Positions 1 to 9,042 of a stretch of DNA of 64,000 bases are shown here, piece after piece. This DNA is from an uncultured Sphingomonas sp. (GTDB taxonomy: Bacteria; Pseudomonadota; Alphaproteobacteria; Sphingomonadales; Sphingomonadaceae): NCBI GenBank assembly GCA_913776045.1, contig CAJYOI010000032.1:62001-126000 (forward strand). Direction: 5' to 3'. Position numbers and translations under genes: made by a program. The notes below the pieces were generated by a model. The model searched no databases. It worked only from the letters and a program-made list of their open reading frames with translations, and was not told the DNA's origin. The stretch's first letter is position 1, and the number at the start of each line of letters is the position of its first letter.

Positions 1-163
1 GCCGTACGCCCAGCACGACGATCTCGTCCGCTTCCCCGGCTGACGTGGTCGGCTCCGCCGCCGACGCAGCGTCGGACGCCGGCATGGCTGGCGTGTCGCG
101 GGCGACGGCAGGTGCCGCAACGGTAGACAGCAGGACGGTCGCCGCGGCGAACGAAGGGCGCAC
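1..163 (-). CDS. TonB-dependent receptor, N-terminal fragment
   Basis: Only the first 54 codons are in the window; the gene runs off the left edge. Read leftward from a GTG at 163, it gives a hydrophobic signal peptide (MRPSFAAATVLLSTVAAPAV, ending near A-R-D), an Ala/Ser/Pro-rich linker, and then DEIVVLGVR. That last stretch matches the TonB box that precedes the plug of outer-membrane TonB-dependent receptors. A Zur-like palindrome lies 12 bp upstream of the start, so the cargo may be zinc or a zincophore (inference). The plug and barrel are not visible, so the substrate cannot be read from the protein. Confidence 0.7.
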   Translation of the reverse strand, partial: MRPSFAAATVLLSTVAAPAVARDTPAMPASDAASAAEPTTSAGEADEIVVLGVR

Positions 164-174
164 ACTCAGTCTCC

Positions 175-193
175 AATGTTATGGTGTAACATT
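175..193. promoter_or_regulatory. Zur-like operator palindrome
   Basis: AATGTTA, TGGTG, TAACATT: a perfect 7-bp inverted repeat with a 5-nt centre. It closely fits the zinc-uptake regulator (Zur) site of proteobacteria, whose core is AATGTTATA-N-TATAACATT. It sits just upstream of the leftward TonB receptor start, where a repressor would block transcription under zinc sufficiency. Regulation by Zur is inferred from the match and position; another Fur-family protein is possible. Confidence 0.55.
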
Positions 194-288
194 GCATTTG
201 CGCACGATTGCTCGCCTGTCAAGCACGCACCCGAACGATCCCTCATTGACCAGCCCGCCGCGCCTGTGCCAAGCGCAATTCCGGATGC

Positions 289-362
289 GCGGGTGTAGCT
301 CAATGGTAGAGCAGAAGCCTTCCAAGCTTACGACGGGGGTTCGATTCCCCTCACCCGCTCCA
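289..362 (+). tRNA. tRNA-Gly(TCC)
   Basis: A 74-nt cloverleaf. The acceptor arm GCGGGTG (289-295) pairs with CACCCGC (352-358), followed by discriminator T and an encoded CCA. The D-loop AGCTCAATGGTAGAGC, the anticodon loop CTTCCAA (anticodon TCC, reading GGA/GGG glycine codons) and the T arm GGGGGTTCGATTCCCCT are all intact. Confidence 0.97.
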
Positions 363-383
363 CCTTCCCGACACTGACGACGC

Positions 384-1775
384 CTAAAGCCCTAGCTGCG
401 CCCGATCGGCTGTCGCAGCGATCAGTTCGGCGCGCGCGGCGGAGCGGCGGTATTCGGCGTCGAGTTGGCGCAGGCGCGCGTCGGCGGCGCTTTCCTCGCG
501 CAAGTTGACGACCAGAAAATCGCTGGCGCCCAGCTGGAAGCGGCGGCGTTCGGCGTCGGCCATGCGGTTGGCGAGCGCGGTTTCGTCGCCGGCCAGCGCC
601 ACCAGCCGGTCGGCTGTCGTCGCCTGGATCGCCAGGCCGTTCACTTCGACAAGGATCTGGTCCTCGATCAGCTGGCGACGATAGCGCAGGCCATCGCGTT
701 CCGCCGCCGCCTCGGCGATCTTGCCACGCGCCGCCCGCCGTTCGAGCGGCATCGAGAAGCGCAGGCCGACGATGCCCTCTGCCGGCGTCCGCCGCGCGCC
801 CCCGAGTCCCGGTGGACCGACGTCCTTCGCCGCCTCCGCGCGGACGTCGAGCCGCGGGCGCAGTTCGTTCTCCGCCAGCAGGCGCTTCACTTCGACCTGC
901 TCAAGCCGCACGAGGATCGCTTCGAGATCGGGGCGCTCCATCCGCCGCGTCAGATCGGGGCCGAGGATCGGCAGCCGCAGCTCGGGAAAGCCGGCCGGCA
1001 GGCGATCGGCCGCGGGAACCTGTCGCTCGCCGGTCGCATCGCGCAGGTAGAAGGACAGAGCGTTCGCCGCCGCGGCCAGTTCCTGTTCGGCCCGCACCAG
1101 CAGGGTCTGGCGGCGGACCATGTTCTGGCGGTTCTCGGTGCTCAGGATGTCCGGACGCGCGCCGAGTTGGATCTGCCGCTCGATCGACGCCTGGCGCTCG
1201 CTCGCCAGCCCCAGCAGGTCGCGATAGACGCGCACGCGCATCCCCGCGGCGACCCAGTTCTGATACGCCTCGATCGCGCGGCGTTGCACGCCGATCGCGA
1301 CCATCTCGCGATCGAGCTGGGCCAGCGTGATGTCGCTGCCGGCCAGCCCCAGCTTCCCCCGCCGTTCGTCGATCAGCCGGTCGCGCATCAGCGAGAAGAC
1401 CGCACCGACCTTCACTTCGCCCAGCCGATTAGTGAAGGCCTTGTCCTCATAGACCGGGAAGGTGCCACGCGAGACGCGGTAACCGCCGTACAGCCCGCCG
1501 CCGTTGGTCGCGAGCGGGCGCGATGCCTTACCCTCGACGACGGTCCCGTCGTAATAGCCGAGCAGGCGGGACTGCGCGTCGCCCTCGAACAGCAGGTCGA
1601 AGGCACCTTCGGCCGTCACCCGCCGCCCCTCCGCCTGCCGCTCGCGCGTGATCGCCTCGAGGATGGCCGGCGCATGCTGCGCCGATGACTTCAGCACGGT
1701 TTCGAGCGTCAGCGGCTGCGCCGCCGCCGGTGCCGCGACGATCAGAGCGGCGATCGCGATCAGCCGCCGGATCAT
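384..1775 (-). CDS. TolC-family outer-membrane efflux protein
   Basis: 463-aa outer-membrane channel subunit, last gene of an ABC/HlyD/TolC operon. It starts with a signal peptide (MIRRLIAIAALIVAAPAAAQ). Long amphipathic helical repeats follow (for example VQRRAIEAYQNWVAAG and later ERQASIERQIQLGARPDILS), as in the coiled-coil barrel of TolC family proteins. The ATG at 1775 overlaps the HlyD stop as ATGA, which indicates translational coupling and rules out the longer in-frame extension. It should link the adaptor to the outer membrane for export across both membranes; the exported substrate is unknown. Confidence 0.85.
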   Translation of the reverse strand: MIRRLIAIAALIVAAPAAAQPLTLETVLKSSAQHAPAILEAITRERQAEGRRVTAEGAFDLLFEGDAQSRLLGYYDGTVVEGKASRPLATNGGGLYGGYRVSRGTFPVYEDKAFTNRLGEVKVGAVFSLMRDRLIDERRGKLGLAGSDITLAQLDREMVAIGVQRRAIEAYQNWVAAGMRVRVYRDLLGLASERQASIERQIQLGARPDILSTENRQNMVRRQTLLVRAEQELAAAANALSFYLRDATGERQVPAADRLPAGFPELRLPILGPDLTRRMERPDLEAILVRLEQVEVKRLLAENELRPRLDVRAEAAKDVGPPGLGGARRTPAEGIVGLRFSMPLERRAARGKIAEAAAERDGLRYRRQLIEDQILVEVNGLAIQATTADRLVALAGDETALANRMADAERRRFQLGASDFLVVNLREESAADARLRQLDAEYRRSAARAELIAATADRAQLGL

Positions 1776-2830
1776 TTCTTCACCTTCGCGACCGGCTCCG
1801 GCTCGAAGCTCTTCTTCTCGTCGACCGGACGGCGGAATTCCAGCGGGAAGTCGTTCAGCTGGCGCCAGAGTTCGTACCCGACGCTGACCGTTTCCATCTG
1901 GATCCAGCCACGCACCTTCGCCCCCAGGCGGACAAAATCGTCGTCCGGCCAGCCGGGCTTGCCGGGCATCGGTTCGACGAGCACGCGGAACAGGCCGGTC
2001 ATCTGCGCCGACGGGTCGATCGACCGGACGCGGCCGTCGAACATGCCTTGCGCGACCGACGGCCAGCCGCTGAACTGGATCGCGGGCCAACCCTCAAACG
2101 CCAGCCGAACCGGGCGGCCGGGCCGGATCATCGCGATATCGCGGCCGTCGACGAACAGTTCGACGACCCGCACCGGCGTTTCAGGCGCCAGCGTGGCGAG
2201 CGGGGCACCGGCGGACACCAACGTCGCACCCGCCGCGGCGTTGATCGACTGGATGCGCCCGTCGCGGGGCGCGCGGACGGTCTGCGCCGACTGGCGGTTC
2301 AGCGTCACGTCGACCTGATTGAGCTTAGCCCGAGCCTCGGCCAGCTTCGCGCGCTGGTCGGCGACCTTTATCTGCGCGGCTTCGTAATCCCGCCGCGACG
2401 CGAGCCCTTCGGCGAGCAACTGGCCGGAGCGGCCGACGTCGATCTGCGATACCGCCATCGCCTGTTCGGCCGCGGCGATCTGCGCCAGCACCTGCGCGCG
2501 TTCGGCGGCCAGGCGGGCGAGCAGGTTCGGGTCGTTGTCGACGATCCGCGCGATCGGATCGCCGCGACGCACGCGGTCGCCGTCGCGGACATACCAACGC
2601 TCGACCCGCCCAGGGACCAGCGCGGTCACGTCCTGCACCCGATCCTCTGGATTGAGTGCCGCGACCTGCCCCGCGCCCGCAGAGGTCTGCACCCACGGCA
2701 CGAAGATCAGGATGGCCGCGACGACCGCGATGCCGATCGTGATCATCCAGGCCAGAACGCGGGTCAGGCGCGGTGGGCGGATGCGCGCCAGCGTCGGGAA
2801 ATGGGTCAGGTGATCAGGCCGAAAGGGCAT
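1772..2830 (-). CDS. HlyD-family periplasmic adaptor subunit
   Basis: 352-aa membrane-fusion protein. A short cytoplasmic tail is followed by one transmembrane helix (about residues 26-46, LAWMITIGIAVVAAILIFVP). Then come a biotinyl-lipoyl half-motif (VPGRVERWYVRDGDRVRRGD), a coiled-coil hairpin rich in Ala/Gln/Arg, the second lipoyl half (VRAPRDGRIQSINAAAGATL) and a beta-barrel end. The start at 2830 overlaps the upstream ABC gene by 17 bp, and the end overlaps the TolC start. It would bridge the inner-membrane ABC protein and the TolC-like channel. Confidence 0.87.
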   Translation of the reverse strand: MPFRPDHLTHFPTLARIRPPRLTRVLAWMITIGIAVVAAILIFVPWVQTSAGAGQVAALNPEDRVQDVTALVPGRVERWYVRDGDRVRRGDPIARIVDNDPNLLARLAAERAQVLAQIAAAEQAMAVSQIDVGRSGQLLAEGLASRRDYEAAQIKVADQRAKLAEARAKLNQVDVTLNRQSAQTVRAPRDGRIQSINAAAGATLVSAGAPLATLAPETPVRVVELFVDGRDIAMIRPGRPVRLAFEGWPAIQFSGWPSVAQGMFDGRVRSIDPSAQMTGLFRVLVEPMPGKPGWPDDDFVRLGAKVRGWIQMETVSVGYELWRQLNDFPLEFRRPVDEKKSFEPEPVAKVKK

Positions 2831-4496
2831 CGTCGCCTCCTTCGCTGGCCAGAGCGACCAGTTCGTCCATCGTGGCGCAGCGGCGCTGTTCGCGCGCGCC
2901 CAGCCACAGACCGCCATCGCGCGCCAGCCCCTCTGGTCGTCGGGTGAATTGCAGCACGGTCGTGTCGCCGCGCAACTGCGATAGGACCGCATCGATGCGT
3001 TCGGTCGGCAGCAGGTCGTAGAGTGGGGAGAGCACCAGCAGCTTCGGCCGCGCGAGTATCGCTGCAGCCAGCTTCAACGCCATCAGCTCGCCGACCGACA
3101 GCGGCCAGCCCGATGTCGAGACGATGGTGTCGAGCCCCTCGGGCAACCCGCCCAGCCGCTCGGCCAGACCGACCGTCTCCAGCGCATCGACCATCCGCCC
3201 GGCGTCGCCCGACGCGGCCAGCGTCAGATAGTCGCGGATCGACATTTCGACGAAGCTCGGCCGGTCGAGCACCATCACGTCGGCACGCAGCCGGTACATG
3301 TCGAATCCGGCGATGTCGCGCCCGCCGATGACGACCAGCCCGCGTCCGGGGGCCTGATGGCGCTTGAGCAGCATCGACAGCGCGCGATCGGCCCCCGGCG
3401 CCGCGACCGCAGCCAGCTGTTCGCCGGCCGCGACCGAGAAGTCGAAGCGACGGCCATTCCGTTCGACCCGCGACAGACGGATCGCGCCGTCCGCGGGCCC
3501 GTCGCCGCTGCTGGTCGTCGCCTCCTGCGGCACCGCCCAGAACAGGGACAATTCCTCCAGCCCCGCTGCCAGGTCGTACAGCGATTCGAGATACGGTCCG
3601 AATTGCGCGATGCCGTAGAAGACGCCCGACAGGATCAGCTCGGCCGCGACCAGCTGGCCGATCGACAGCTGCCCCTGGATGATCAGCCAACCGCCCAGCG
3701 CCAGCAGCGCCGCGCTGGCGATCGCATAGACCAGCAGCAGCGCCAGCGTCTGCGCGAAGGTGTAGCGGAAATGCCGGCGATGCGCGGTGACATAGGCCGC
3801 GGTGACCGCTTCCGACCGGTCCATCGCGAACGCCAGATGGCGGCTCGATTTGTAGAAGCCGTTCGACCCGCCGACGCTTTCCAGCCAGTGCGCGGCGGCG
3901 TGCTTGGTATGGCTCTTGGCGACCGACGTACGGATCGCGCCCGATGCCCAGAACTGCCAGATCAGGAACAGAGACAGCACCAGCACGCCGTTGAACGCAA
4001 GGAAGAACGGGTGGTAGAAACTCGTGACGATCAGCCCCACCGCGCCCTGCAGCATGATGGTGAAGCCACCTATCAACAGGCTGGGCAGCGCCTTCTGCAC
4101 GGTCGCCAGGTCGAAATAGCGGTTGAACAGGTCGCCTTTTCGCGAATCGTTGAAGAACGGGTTCTGCGCATGGACCGCGCGCAGCGTGATCTCCGCGACG
4201 ATCCGCGCGAAGAAGCGCTGCTCGAACAAGGCGAGCAGATGGACGCGGAAGGCAGCTAGGATGCCCGCGAGCAGCAGCAGCAGGAACAGCAGCCCCGCCA
4301 GCGTGAACAGCGGCGTCGGCAGCGCGGTGTTCGCGACCGAATTGATCAGCAGCTGGACCGAAATCGGCGTCGCCAGCGACAGCAGCGAAATCGCGATGCC
4401 GTACACCACCGCCAGCCGCACGAACGCCGCATCGGGCGCCAGCACCAGCTTTATCCAACCAGCAAATGCCCGGATGCCCGGACGCGATGCCGCCAT
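2814..4496 (-). CDS. ABC exporter-like protein with degenerate ATPase domain
   Basis: 560 aa: an ABC type-1 exporter transmembrane domain (helices over about residues 1-310, with the type-1 coupling region NPFFNDSRKGDLFNRYFDLA), then a C-terminal region the size of a nucleotide-binding domain. The motifs are gone. The Walker A position reads APGADRALSML with no GKS/T (about 365-375), the signature position reads LSVGE, the Walker B position reads LLVLSPLYD without Asp-Glu, and no H-loop His or Q-loop Gln is seen. The family normally hydrolyses ATP, so this subunit is unlikely to do so alone. The ATG at 4496 has a good ribosome site (GGGAGACAGGGACG) and is preferred over a TTG at 4529. First gene of the operon with HlyD and TolC homologues; no second ABC ATPase is nearby. 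Confidence 0.82.
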   Translation of the reverse strand: MAASRPGIRAFAGWIKLVLAPDAAFVRLAVVYGIAISLLSLATPISVQLLINSVANTALPTPLFTLAGLLFLLLLLAGILAAFRVHLLALFEQRFFARIVAEITLRAVHAQNPFFNDSRKGDLFNRYFDLATVQKALPSLLIGGFTIMLQGAVGLIVTSFYHPFFLAFNGVLVLSLFLIWQFWASGAIRTSVAKSHTKHAAAHWLESVGGSNGFYKSSRHLAFAMDRSEAVTAAYVTAHRRHFRYTFAQTLALLLVYAIASAALLALGGWLIIQGQLSIGQLVAAELILSGVFYGIAQFGPYLESLYDLAAGLEELSLFWAVPQEATTSSGDGPADGAIRLSRVERNGRRFDFSVAAGEQLAAVAAPGADRALSMLLKRHQAPGRGLVVIGGRDIAGFDMYRLRADVMVLDRPSFVEMSIRDYLTLAASGDAGRMVDALETVGLAERLGGLPEGLDTIVSTSGWPLSVGELMALKLAAAILARPKLLVLSPLYDLLPTERIDAVLSQLRGDTTVLQFTRRPEGLARDGGLWLGAREQRRCATMDELVALASEGGDDALSA

Positions 4497-4709
4497 CGTC
4501 CCTGTCTCCCTGCGTACGATCTGGATCAAAGACGCCGGTATGCGAACGATTTAGCCGCGGTCGATACCAAATACCGCAGCGCAACATTTTGTAGCAATCG
4601 CGCAAAGGTCGGAGAGGCTTGCTCGCGGGGCGCGCCCTGCGAGTCGCTGGGACAATTTGTCCAAATAAGAGGCAAAGACTTGGCGGCTCGCGTGCGGTAG
4701 AGCGGTGAC

Positions 4710-5120
4710 GTGACCGCGCTGCGCCGCCTTCTTGCCGTTCGACCGGAGTTTGCCGTCGCGCTCTTCGCCCTTGCGCTGGCGATGAAGTTGTTGGTGCCGG
4801 CCGGATTCATGCCGATGGTCGCCGACGGTCGGTTCGTCGTCAGCATCTGCAGCGGCACGGGCACGGCGACGATGGAAATGGCGATGCCGGGCATGGCGCA
4901 TCCGGCGCCCGCCGACACGGCCAAGCATGACGAGGGGGCAGGCGCACCCTGCGCCTATGCTGGGCTGATGGCGCCGATGGTGGCGGCGGTCGATCCGCTG
5001 TTGCTCGCGGTTGCGCTGTTGCTGATGGCGGCGCTGGCGTTACGGCCGACGATTCCGCTTTCTCCAGGCGCGGCGCCGCGATTGCGACCGCCCTTGCGGG
5101 GACCACCGCGACCGGCCTGA
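4710..5120 (+). CDS. DUF2946-family membrane protein
   Basis: 136 aa from a GTG start. An N-terminal hydrophobic segment (about residues 14-36) is followed by ADGRFVVSICSG, a Met/Gly-rich stretch (ATMEMAMPGMAH), then APCAYAGL and a second hydrophobic segment near residues 90-112. The paired ICSG and CAYAGL cysteine motifs are typical of DUF2946 proteins, often found beside TonB receptors or metal (especially copper) genes. The Met/His-rich loop would suit metal binding, but this is inference. It precedes a PepSY membrane protein on the same strand. Confidence 0.6.
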   Translation: MTALRRLLAVRPEFAVALFALALAMKLLVPAGFMPMVADGRFVVSICSGTGTATMEMAMPGMAHPAPADTAKHDEGAGAPCAYAGLMAPMVAAVDPLLLAVALLLMAALALRPTIPLSPGAAPRLRPPLRGPPRPA

Positions 5121-5245
5121 TTGCCGGACGGCGTCTTCGATACCGATCGCCCCTCCGGTCCGATGCCCGCGCCTGCTTCGCGCGGCTGATGTTCCCGTGC
5201 CGAAAGGACGATCATGCCCCCTCGCCGCCATGCGCCGCGCGTCCG

Positions 5246-6364
5246 ATGACGCATGCGCGTATCCTTATCCGTCGCGTCCACCTCTGGCTCGGGCTGAGCG
5301 TGGGCGCGCTGTTCGTACTGCTCGGGCTGACCGGGTCGGCGCTGGTCTTCTATGTGGAGATCGACCGGCTGCTCCATCCGGAGGTGCAGGTGACAGCCCC
5401 CGCCCCGGCGCCCGGCTGGAGCTCGCCGATCTGGGACCGGGCGCTCGCGACCGGACGGGCGCGCTTTCCCGACAGCGGCGGCAAATGGTCGTTCGAAGTG
5501 ACCGGCTTGCCGGATGCCATCCCCGCCCGCTTCTATCCATCGACAGCCCATGGCAGCCACCACGGTGCGCCGCGGATGATGGTCTGGTTTTCGCCCGACG
5601 GTCGCCGCATCGTGCGAACCGCGCCATGGGGCGGGTATCTGATGAGCTGGCTCTACGAGCTGCACATGCAATTGCTCGTCCCCGACACGGGACGGCAGGT
5701 CGTCGGCTGGTCGGGCGTCGCAATGCTTATGCTGGTGCTGAGCGGCGTCATCGCCTGGTGGCCGCGCGGCAGTTGGGGCAAGGCACTGGCATTCAAACGC
5801 TCTGCCGCCCCGATCCGACGCCTGCGCGACCTGCACAAGCTGAGCGGATTGTGGAGCGCGGGGCTGCTCGCGCTGCTGGTCGCGAGCGGCATCCTGCTGG
5901 CGCTCGACGACGTGAAGGCCTGGCTGCTGTCCCCGCCGCCGGTGCCGGCGCCGCGGTCGGTCGTCACCGGGGGCCCATCGATCTCGATCGCTACGGCGTT
6001 GAACGCGGCGCATCGGGCGGTGCCGGACGGGCGGCTGGTCTTCGTTGACGTTGCCGGCACGAGCGACGCGCCGATCCGCGTGCGCGTCAAATTTCCCGGC
6101 GACCCGCATGCGCGGTTCCCGGGCAGCTATGTCTTCGTCGATCGCTTCTCCGGCCGAGTGCTGGCGGTGCATGACGGACGCCGCGGCGGCATCGGCACGA
6201 CGATTTCGGTGTGGATGCGATCAGTCCATGACGGGTCGATCGGGGGCCTCGCGACACGGATCCTGGCGGTTCTGCTGGGCTTCGTGCCGCTGGCACTGTT
6301 CGTCACGGGATGGATGCATTGGCGCCGCCGGGTGCGCGCGGCCGCTTCTCATGGCGCGAGCTGA
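5246..6364 (+). CDS. PepSY-associated TM helix protein
   Basis: 372 aa with the layout of the PepSY_TM family. There is an N-terminal helix (VHLWLGLSVGALFVLLGLTG, with the usual R-x-x-H-L-W-x-G motif), a large periplasmic region, and a helix near residues 150-170 (VAMLMLVLSGVIAWWPRG). Then come the conserved DLHKLSGLWSAGLLALLVAS helix, a PepSY-like domain, and a last helix ending in TGWMHWRRR. Family members are often linked to siderophore or heme uptake and metal reduction. The start at 5246 overlaps the end of an 11-codon leader frame (5214-5249) that has its own ribosome site AAAGGAC; a longer frame from 5189 is possible. Confidence 0.75.
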   Translation: MTHARILIRRVHLWLGLSVGALFVLLGLTGSALVFYVEIDRLLHPEVQVTAPAPAPGWSSPIWDRALATGRARFPDSGGKWSFEVTGLPDAIPARFYPSTAHGSHHGAPRMMVWFSPDGRRIVRTAPWGGYLMSWLYELHMQLLVPDTGRQVVGWSGVAMLMLVLSGVIAWWPRGSWGKALAFKRSAAPIRRLRDLHKLSGLWSAGLLALLVASGILLALDDVKAWLLSPPPVPAPRSVVTGGPSISIATALNAAHRAVPDGRLVFVDVAGTSDAPIRVRVKFPGDPHARFPGSYVFVDRFSGRVLAVHDGRRGGIGTTISVWMRSVHDGSIGGLATRILAVLLGFVPLALFVTGWMHWRRRVRAAASHGAS

Positions 6365-6412
6365 CGCGTAGACTTGAGGAGCGAGCGATCCGGGGTCGCT
6401 CCTGTACGAAAG

Positions 6413-6886
6413 ATGGCCGTCATGATCTTCGCGTTTCTTCTGCTCGCCGCCACCCAGGACGCCGGCCCACCGCAGGGTGCGGCCCCGGCGACCGTGGTCG
6501 CGGAACCCGTCGCGCTGTTCCTGGCCGGCGCCGACCGCGATCGCGACGGGCGCACGACGCTGGCCGAGCTGAACCAGACGCTGACGGACACGACCGCGAA
6601 CGACGCCACCTGGAAAACCGGAGTCGGCTTCATCGCCTATTCCGACTGGGCGGAGCGCTGGCTGGGCGATCGCAACGGCGTGCCCACCCCGTTCGATCTC
6701 GACCGCAACGGCGACCAGAAGGTTACGTTCGACGAACTCGCCATCCGATTCGATGCGCTTTTCGCCCGGTTCGATGCGAACAAGGACGGCGCCGTCACCC
6801 GCGCCGAGCTGCTGACCGTCCGTACCAGCCCCTACGGTCGTCCCGGCGGCGATCGGCGCGCGCGCGACCGGCGGCCCGAACGCTGA
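6413..6886 (+). CDS. Secreted EF-hand calcium-binding protein
   Basis: 157 aa with an N-terminal hydrophobic export signal (MAVMIFAFLLLAATQ) and three EF-hand loops: DRDRDGRTTLAEL (41-53), DLDRNGDQKVTFDEL (95-109) and DANKDGAVTRAEL (121-133). Each has acidic ligands at positions 1, 3 and 5, Gly at 6 and Glu at 12. It probably binds calcium in the periplasm or outside the cell. The C-terminus is Arg-rich. The start could also be the ATG at 6422. Confidence 0.8.
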   Translation: MAVMIFAFLLLAATQDAGPPQGAAPATVVAEPVALFLAGADRDRDGRTTLAELNQTLTDTTANDATWKTGVGFIAYSDWAERWLGDRNGVPTPFDLDRNGDQKVTFDELAIRFDALFARFDANKDGAVTRAELLTVRTSPYGRPGGDRRARDRRPER

Positions 6887-6927
6887 GGCGCTAGCATATC
6901 ATGCCGGCGACACGCTAAGCGACGCAC

Positions 6928-7860
6928 ATGGGCGGGCACCATCACGATCACGGCCACGGCCACGGGCACCATCATGGGCATGGTCATTCGCACGCGCCCG
7001 CCGATTTCGGCCGCGCCTTCGCGATCGGCACCGCGCTCAACCTGGGCTTCGTCATCGTCGAGGCGGCGTTCGGCCTCTGGGCCGATTCGGTCGCGCTGCT
7101 GGCGGATGCCGGACACAATCTGTCGGACGTGCTGGGCCTGCTGATCGCCTGGGGCGCCGCCACGCTCGCCAAGCGGCCGGCGTCGGAACGCTATACCTAT
7201 GGCCTGAAAAGCTCGTCGATCCTCGCCGCGCTCGCCAATGCTGTGCTGCTGATGGTCGCGGTCGGGGCGATCCTGCTGGAGACGCTCCAGCGGCTCGGTT
7301 CCCCGCCGCCGGTTCAGGGCATGACGATGGTGTGGGTCGCGGCGGCCGGGATCGCGATCAATCTGGGCACCGCGATGCTGTTCGCGCACGGGCGGCACGG
7401 GGACATCAATATCCGCGGCGCGTACCTGCACATGGCGGCCGATGCCGCGGTGTCGGCGGGCGTCGTCGTCGCCGGGCTCGTCATCCTGGGGACTGGGTGG
7501 GTGTGGATCGACCCGCTGGTCAGCCTGGTCATCGTCGCCGTCATCCTGTGGAGCAGCTGGGGGCTTCTCCGCGATTCGCTCGGCATGGCACTGCTAGCGG
7601 TGCCACCGGGAATCAATCCGGCGAAGGTGTCGGCATACCTCTCGGGACTGCCCGGTGTCGTGCGGGTCCACGATCTCCACATCTGGCCGATGTCGACGAC
7701 CGAAAGCGCGCTGACCGCACATCTGACCATGCCCGGCGGTCATCCCGGCGACGCGTTCCTCACCGATCTGCAGCACCGGCTGGACCATGATTTCGGCATC
7801 GGCCATGCGACGGTGCAGATCGAGGTCGGCCAGGACGGCTGCGCCGTTCACGCACATTAG
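6928..7860 (+). CDS. Cation diffusion facilitator (CDF) metal exporter
   Basis: 310 aa. The first 22 residues are almost all His and Gly, a metal-scavenging tail typical of zinc/cobalt CDF proteins. Six hydrophobic helices follow. HNLSD (in TM2) and HMAAD (in TM5) are the paired HxxxD metal sites of the ZnT/CzcD-type transporters, consistent with Zn(II) specificity. The C-terminal cytoplasmic domain has [12 protein letters not shown] and ends with a His-containing strand (HATVQIEV-like). Probably exports zinc, with cobalt or cadmium possible, using the proton gradient. Stand-alone, 35 bp before tgt. Confidence 0.9.
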   Translation: MGGHHHDHGHGHGHHHGHGHSHAPADFGRAFAIGTALNLGFVIVEAAFGLWADSVALLADAGHNLSDVLGLLIAWGAATLAKRPASERYTYGLKSSSILAALANAVLLMVAVGAILLETLQRLGSPPPVQGMTMVWVAAAGIAINLGTAMLFAHGRHGDINIRGAYLHMAADAAVSAGVVVAGLVILGTGWVWIDPLVSLVIVAVILWSSWGLLRDSLGMALLAVPPGINPAKVSAYLSGLPGVVRVHDLHIWPMSTTESALTAHLTMPGGHPGDAFLTDLQHRLDHDFGIGHATVQIEVGQDGCAVHAH

Positions 7861-7895
7861 TTGCCAAGCGGCGCGCTGCCGCTAGGACGCGACCC

Positions 7896-9023
7896 ATGTC
7901 CCGTTTCACCTTCACTCTCGCCGCGACCGACGGACGCGCGCGCACCGGCGTCATCGCCATGGAGCGCGGCGAGATCCGCACGCCCGCCTTCATGCCGGTC
8001 GGCACTGCCGCTACCGTCAAGGCGGTCAAGCCGGCCGACGTCCGCGCAGCGGGCGCCGACATCATCCTCGGCAACACATACCACCTGATGTTGCGCCCCA
8101 CCGCCGAGCGGATGCAGCGGCTGGGCGGCCTTCACAACTTCATGGGCTGGGACCGGCCGATCCTGACCGACAGCGGCGGCTATCAGGTGATGAGTCTCGC
8201 CGACCTGACCAAGCGCAGCGAAGAAGGCGTGGCGTTCAAGTCGCACCTCGACGGCACGCGCCACATGCTGTCGCCGGAACGCTCCATCGAGATCCAGCGG
8301 CTGCTCGGATCGAACATCACCATGGCGTTCGACGAGTTGGTCCCGACGACCAGCAGCCGCGAGGTGCAGGCCGCCGCGATGGAGCGGTCGATGCGCTGGG
8401 CCCGCCGCAGCCGCGACGCCTTCTTCGCGGCGGAAGACCATGCCGCCCACAACGCGATCTTCGGCATCCAGCAGGGCGCGCTCGACGAAGGGCTGCGCAA
8501 GGCGTCCGCCGACGCGCTGATCGACATCGGCTTCGACGGCTATGCCGTCGGTGGCCTGGCGGTCGGCGAGGGACAGGAGGCGATGTTCGGCTGTCTCGAC
8601 TTCGCGCCCGCCCAGCTGCCCGCCGACAAGCCGCGCTACCTGATGGGCGTCGGCAAGCCCGACGACATCGTCGGCGCGGTCGAGCGCGGGATCGACATGT
8701 TCGACTGCGTGCTGCCGACCCGCTCGGGCCGCACCGGCCAGGCGTTTACACGCGAAGGCCCGATCAACATCCGCAATGCCAAGTTCGCCGAGGACACCGC
8801 CCCGCTCGACCCGGCGTGCGCCTGCCCGGTGTGCGGGACGTGGAGCCGGGCGTACATCCACCACCTCGTCCGCGCGCAGGAAATCCTGGGCGCGATGCTG
8901 ATGACCGAGCACAACCTTTGGTTCTATCAGGCGTTGATGGCCGACCTGCGCGCGGCGATTTCGGCTGGCGAACTGACGACGTTTGCCAACGGCTTCCGCG
9001 CCGCATATCGCAGTAGCAAATAG
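7896..9023 (+). CDS. tgt: Queuine/preQ1 tRNA-ribosyltransferase
   Basis: 375-aa enzyme that swaps guanine-34 for preQ1 in tRNAs with GUN anticodons, a step in queuosine synthesis. Family marks: [13 protein letters not shown] (catalytic base Asp), GGLAVGE, the nucleophile region [13 protein letters not shown], and the zinc site C-x-C-x2-C ... H in [12 protein letters not shown] with a downstream [10 protein letters not shown]. Length matches bacterial Tgt. The queuosine genes queA and queCDEF are not adjacent. Confidence 0.97.
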   Translation: MSRFTFTLAATDGRARTGVIAMERGEIRTPAFMPVGTAATVKAVKPADVRAAGADIILGNTYHLMLRPTAERMQRLGGLHNFMGWDRPILTDSGGYQVMSLADLTKRSEEGVAFKSHLDGTRHMLSPERSIEIQRLLGSNITMAFDELVPTTSSREVQAAAMERSMRWARRSRDAFFAAEDHAAHNAIFGIQQGALDEGLRKASADALIDIGFDGYAVGGLAVGEGQEAMFGCLDFAPAQLPADKPRYLMGVGKPDDIVGAVERGIDMFDCVLPTRSGRTGQAFTREGPINIRNAKFAEDTAPLDPACACPVCGTWSRAYIHHLVRAQEILGAMLMTEHNLWFYQALMADLRAAISAGELTTFANGFRAAYRSSK

Positions 9024-9042
9024 AGTATCCGGGAGAGTGAGC

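Noticed and set aside
465-1688. Long rightward open frame opposite the TolC gene
   Set aside because: It is the antisense shadow of a well-supported TolC protein; the translation is rich in Arg/Ala/Gln with no domain, as usual for antisense frames in GC-rich DNA.
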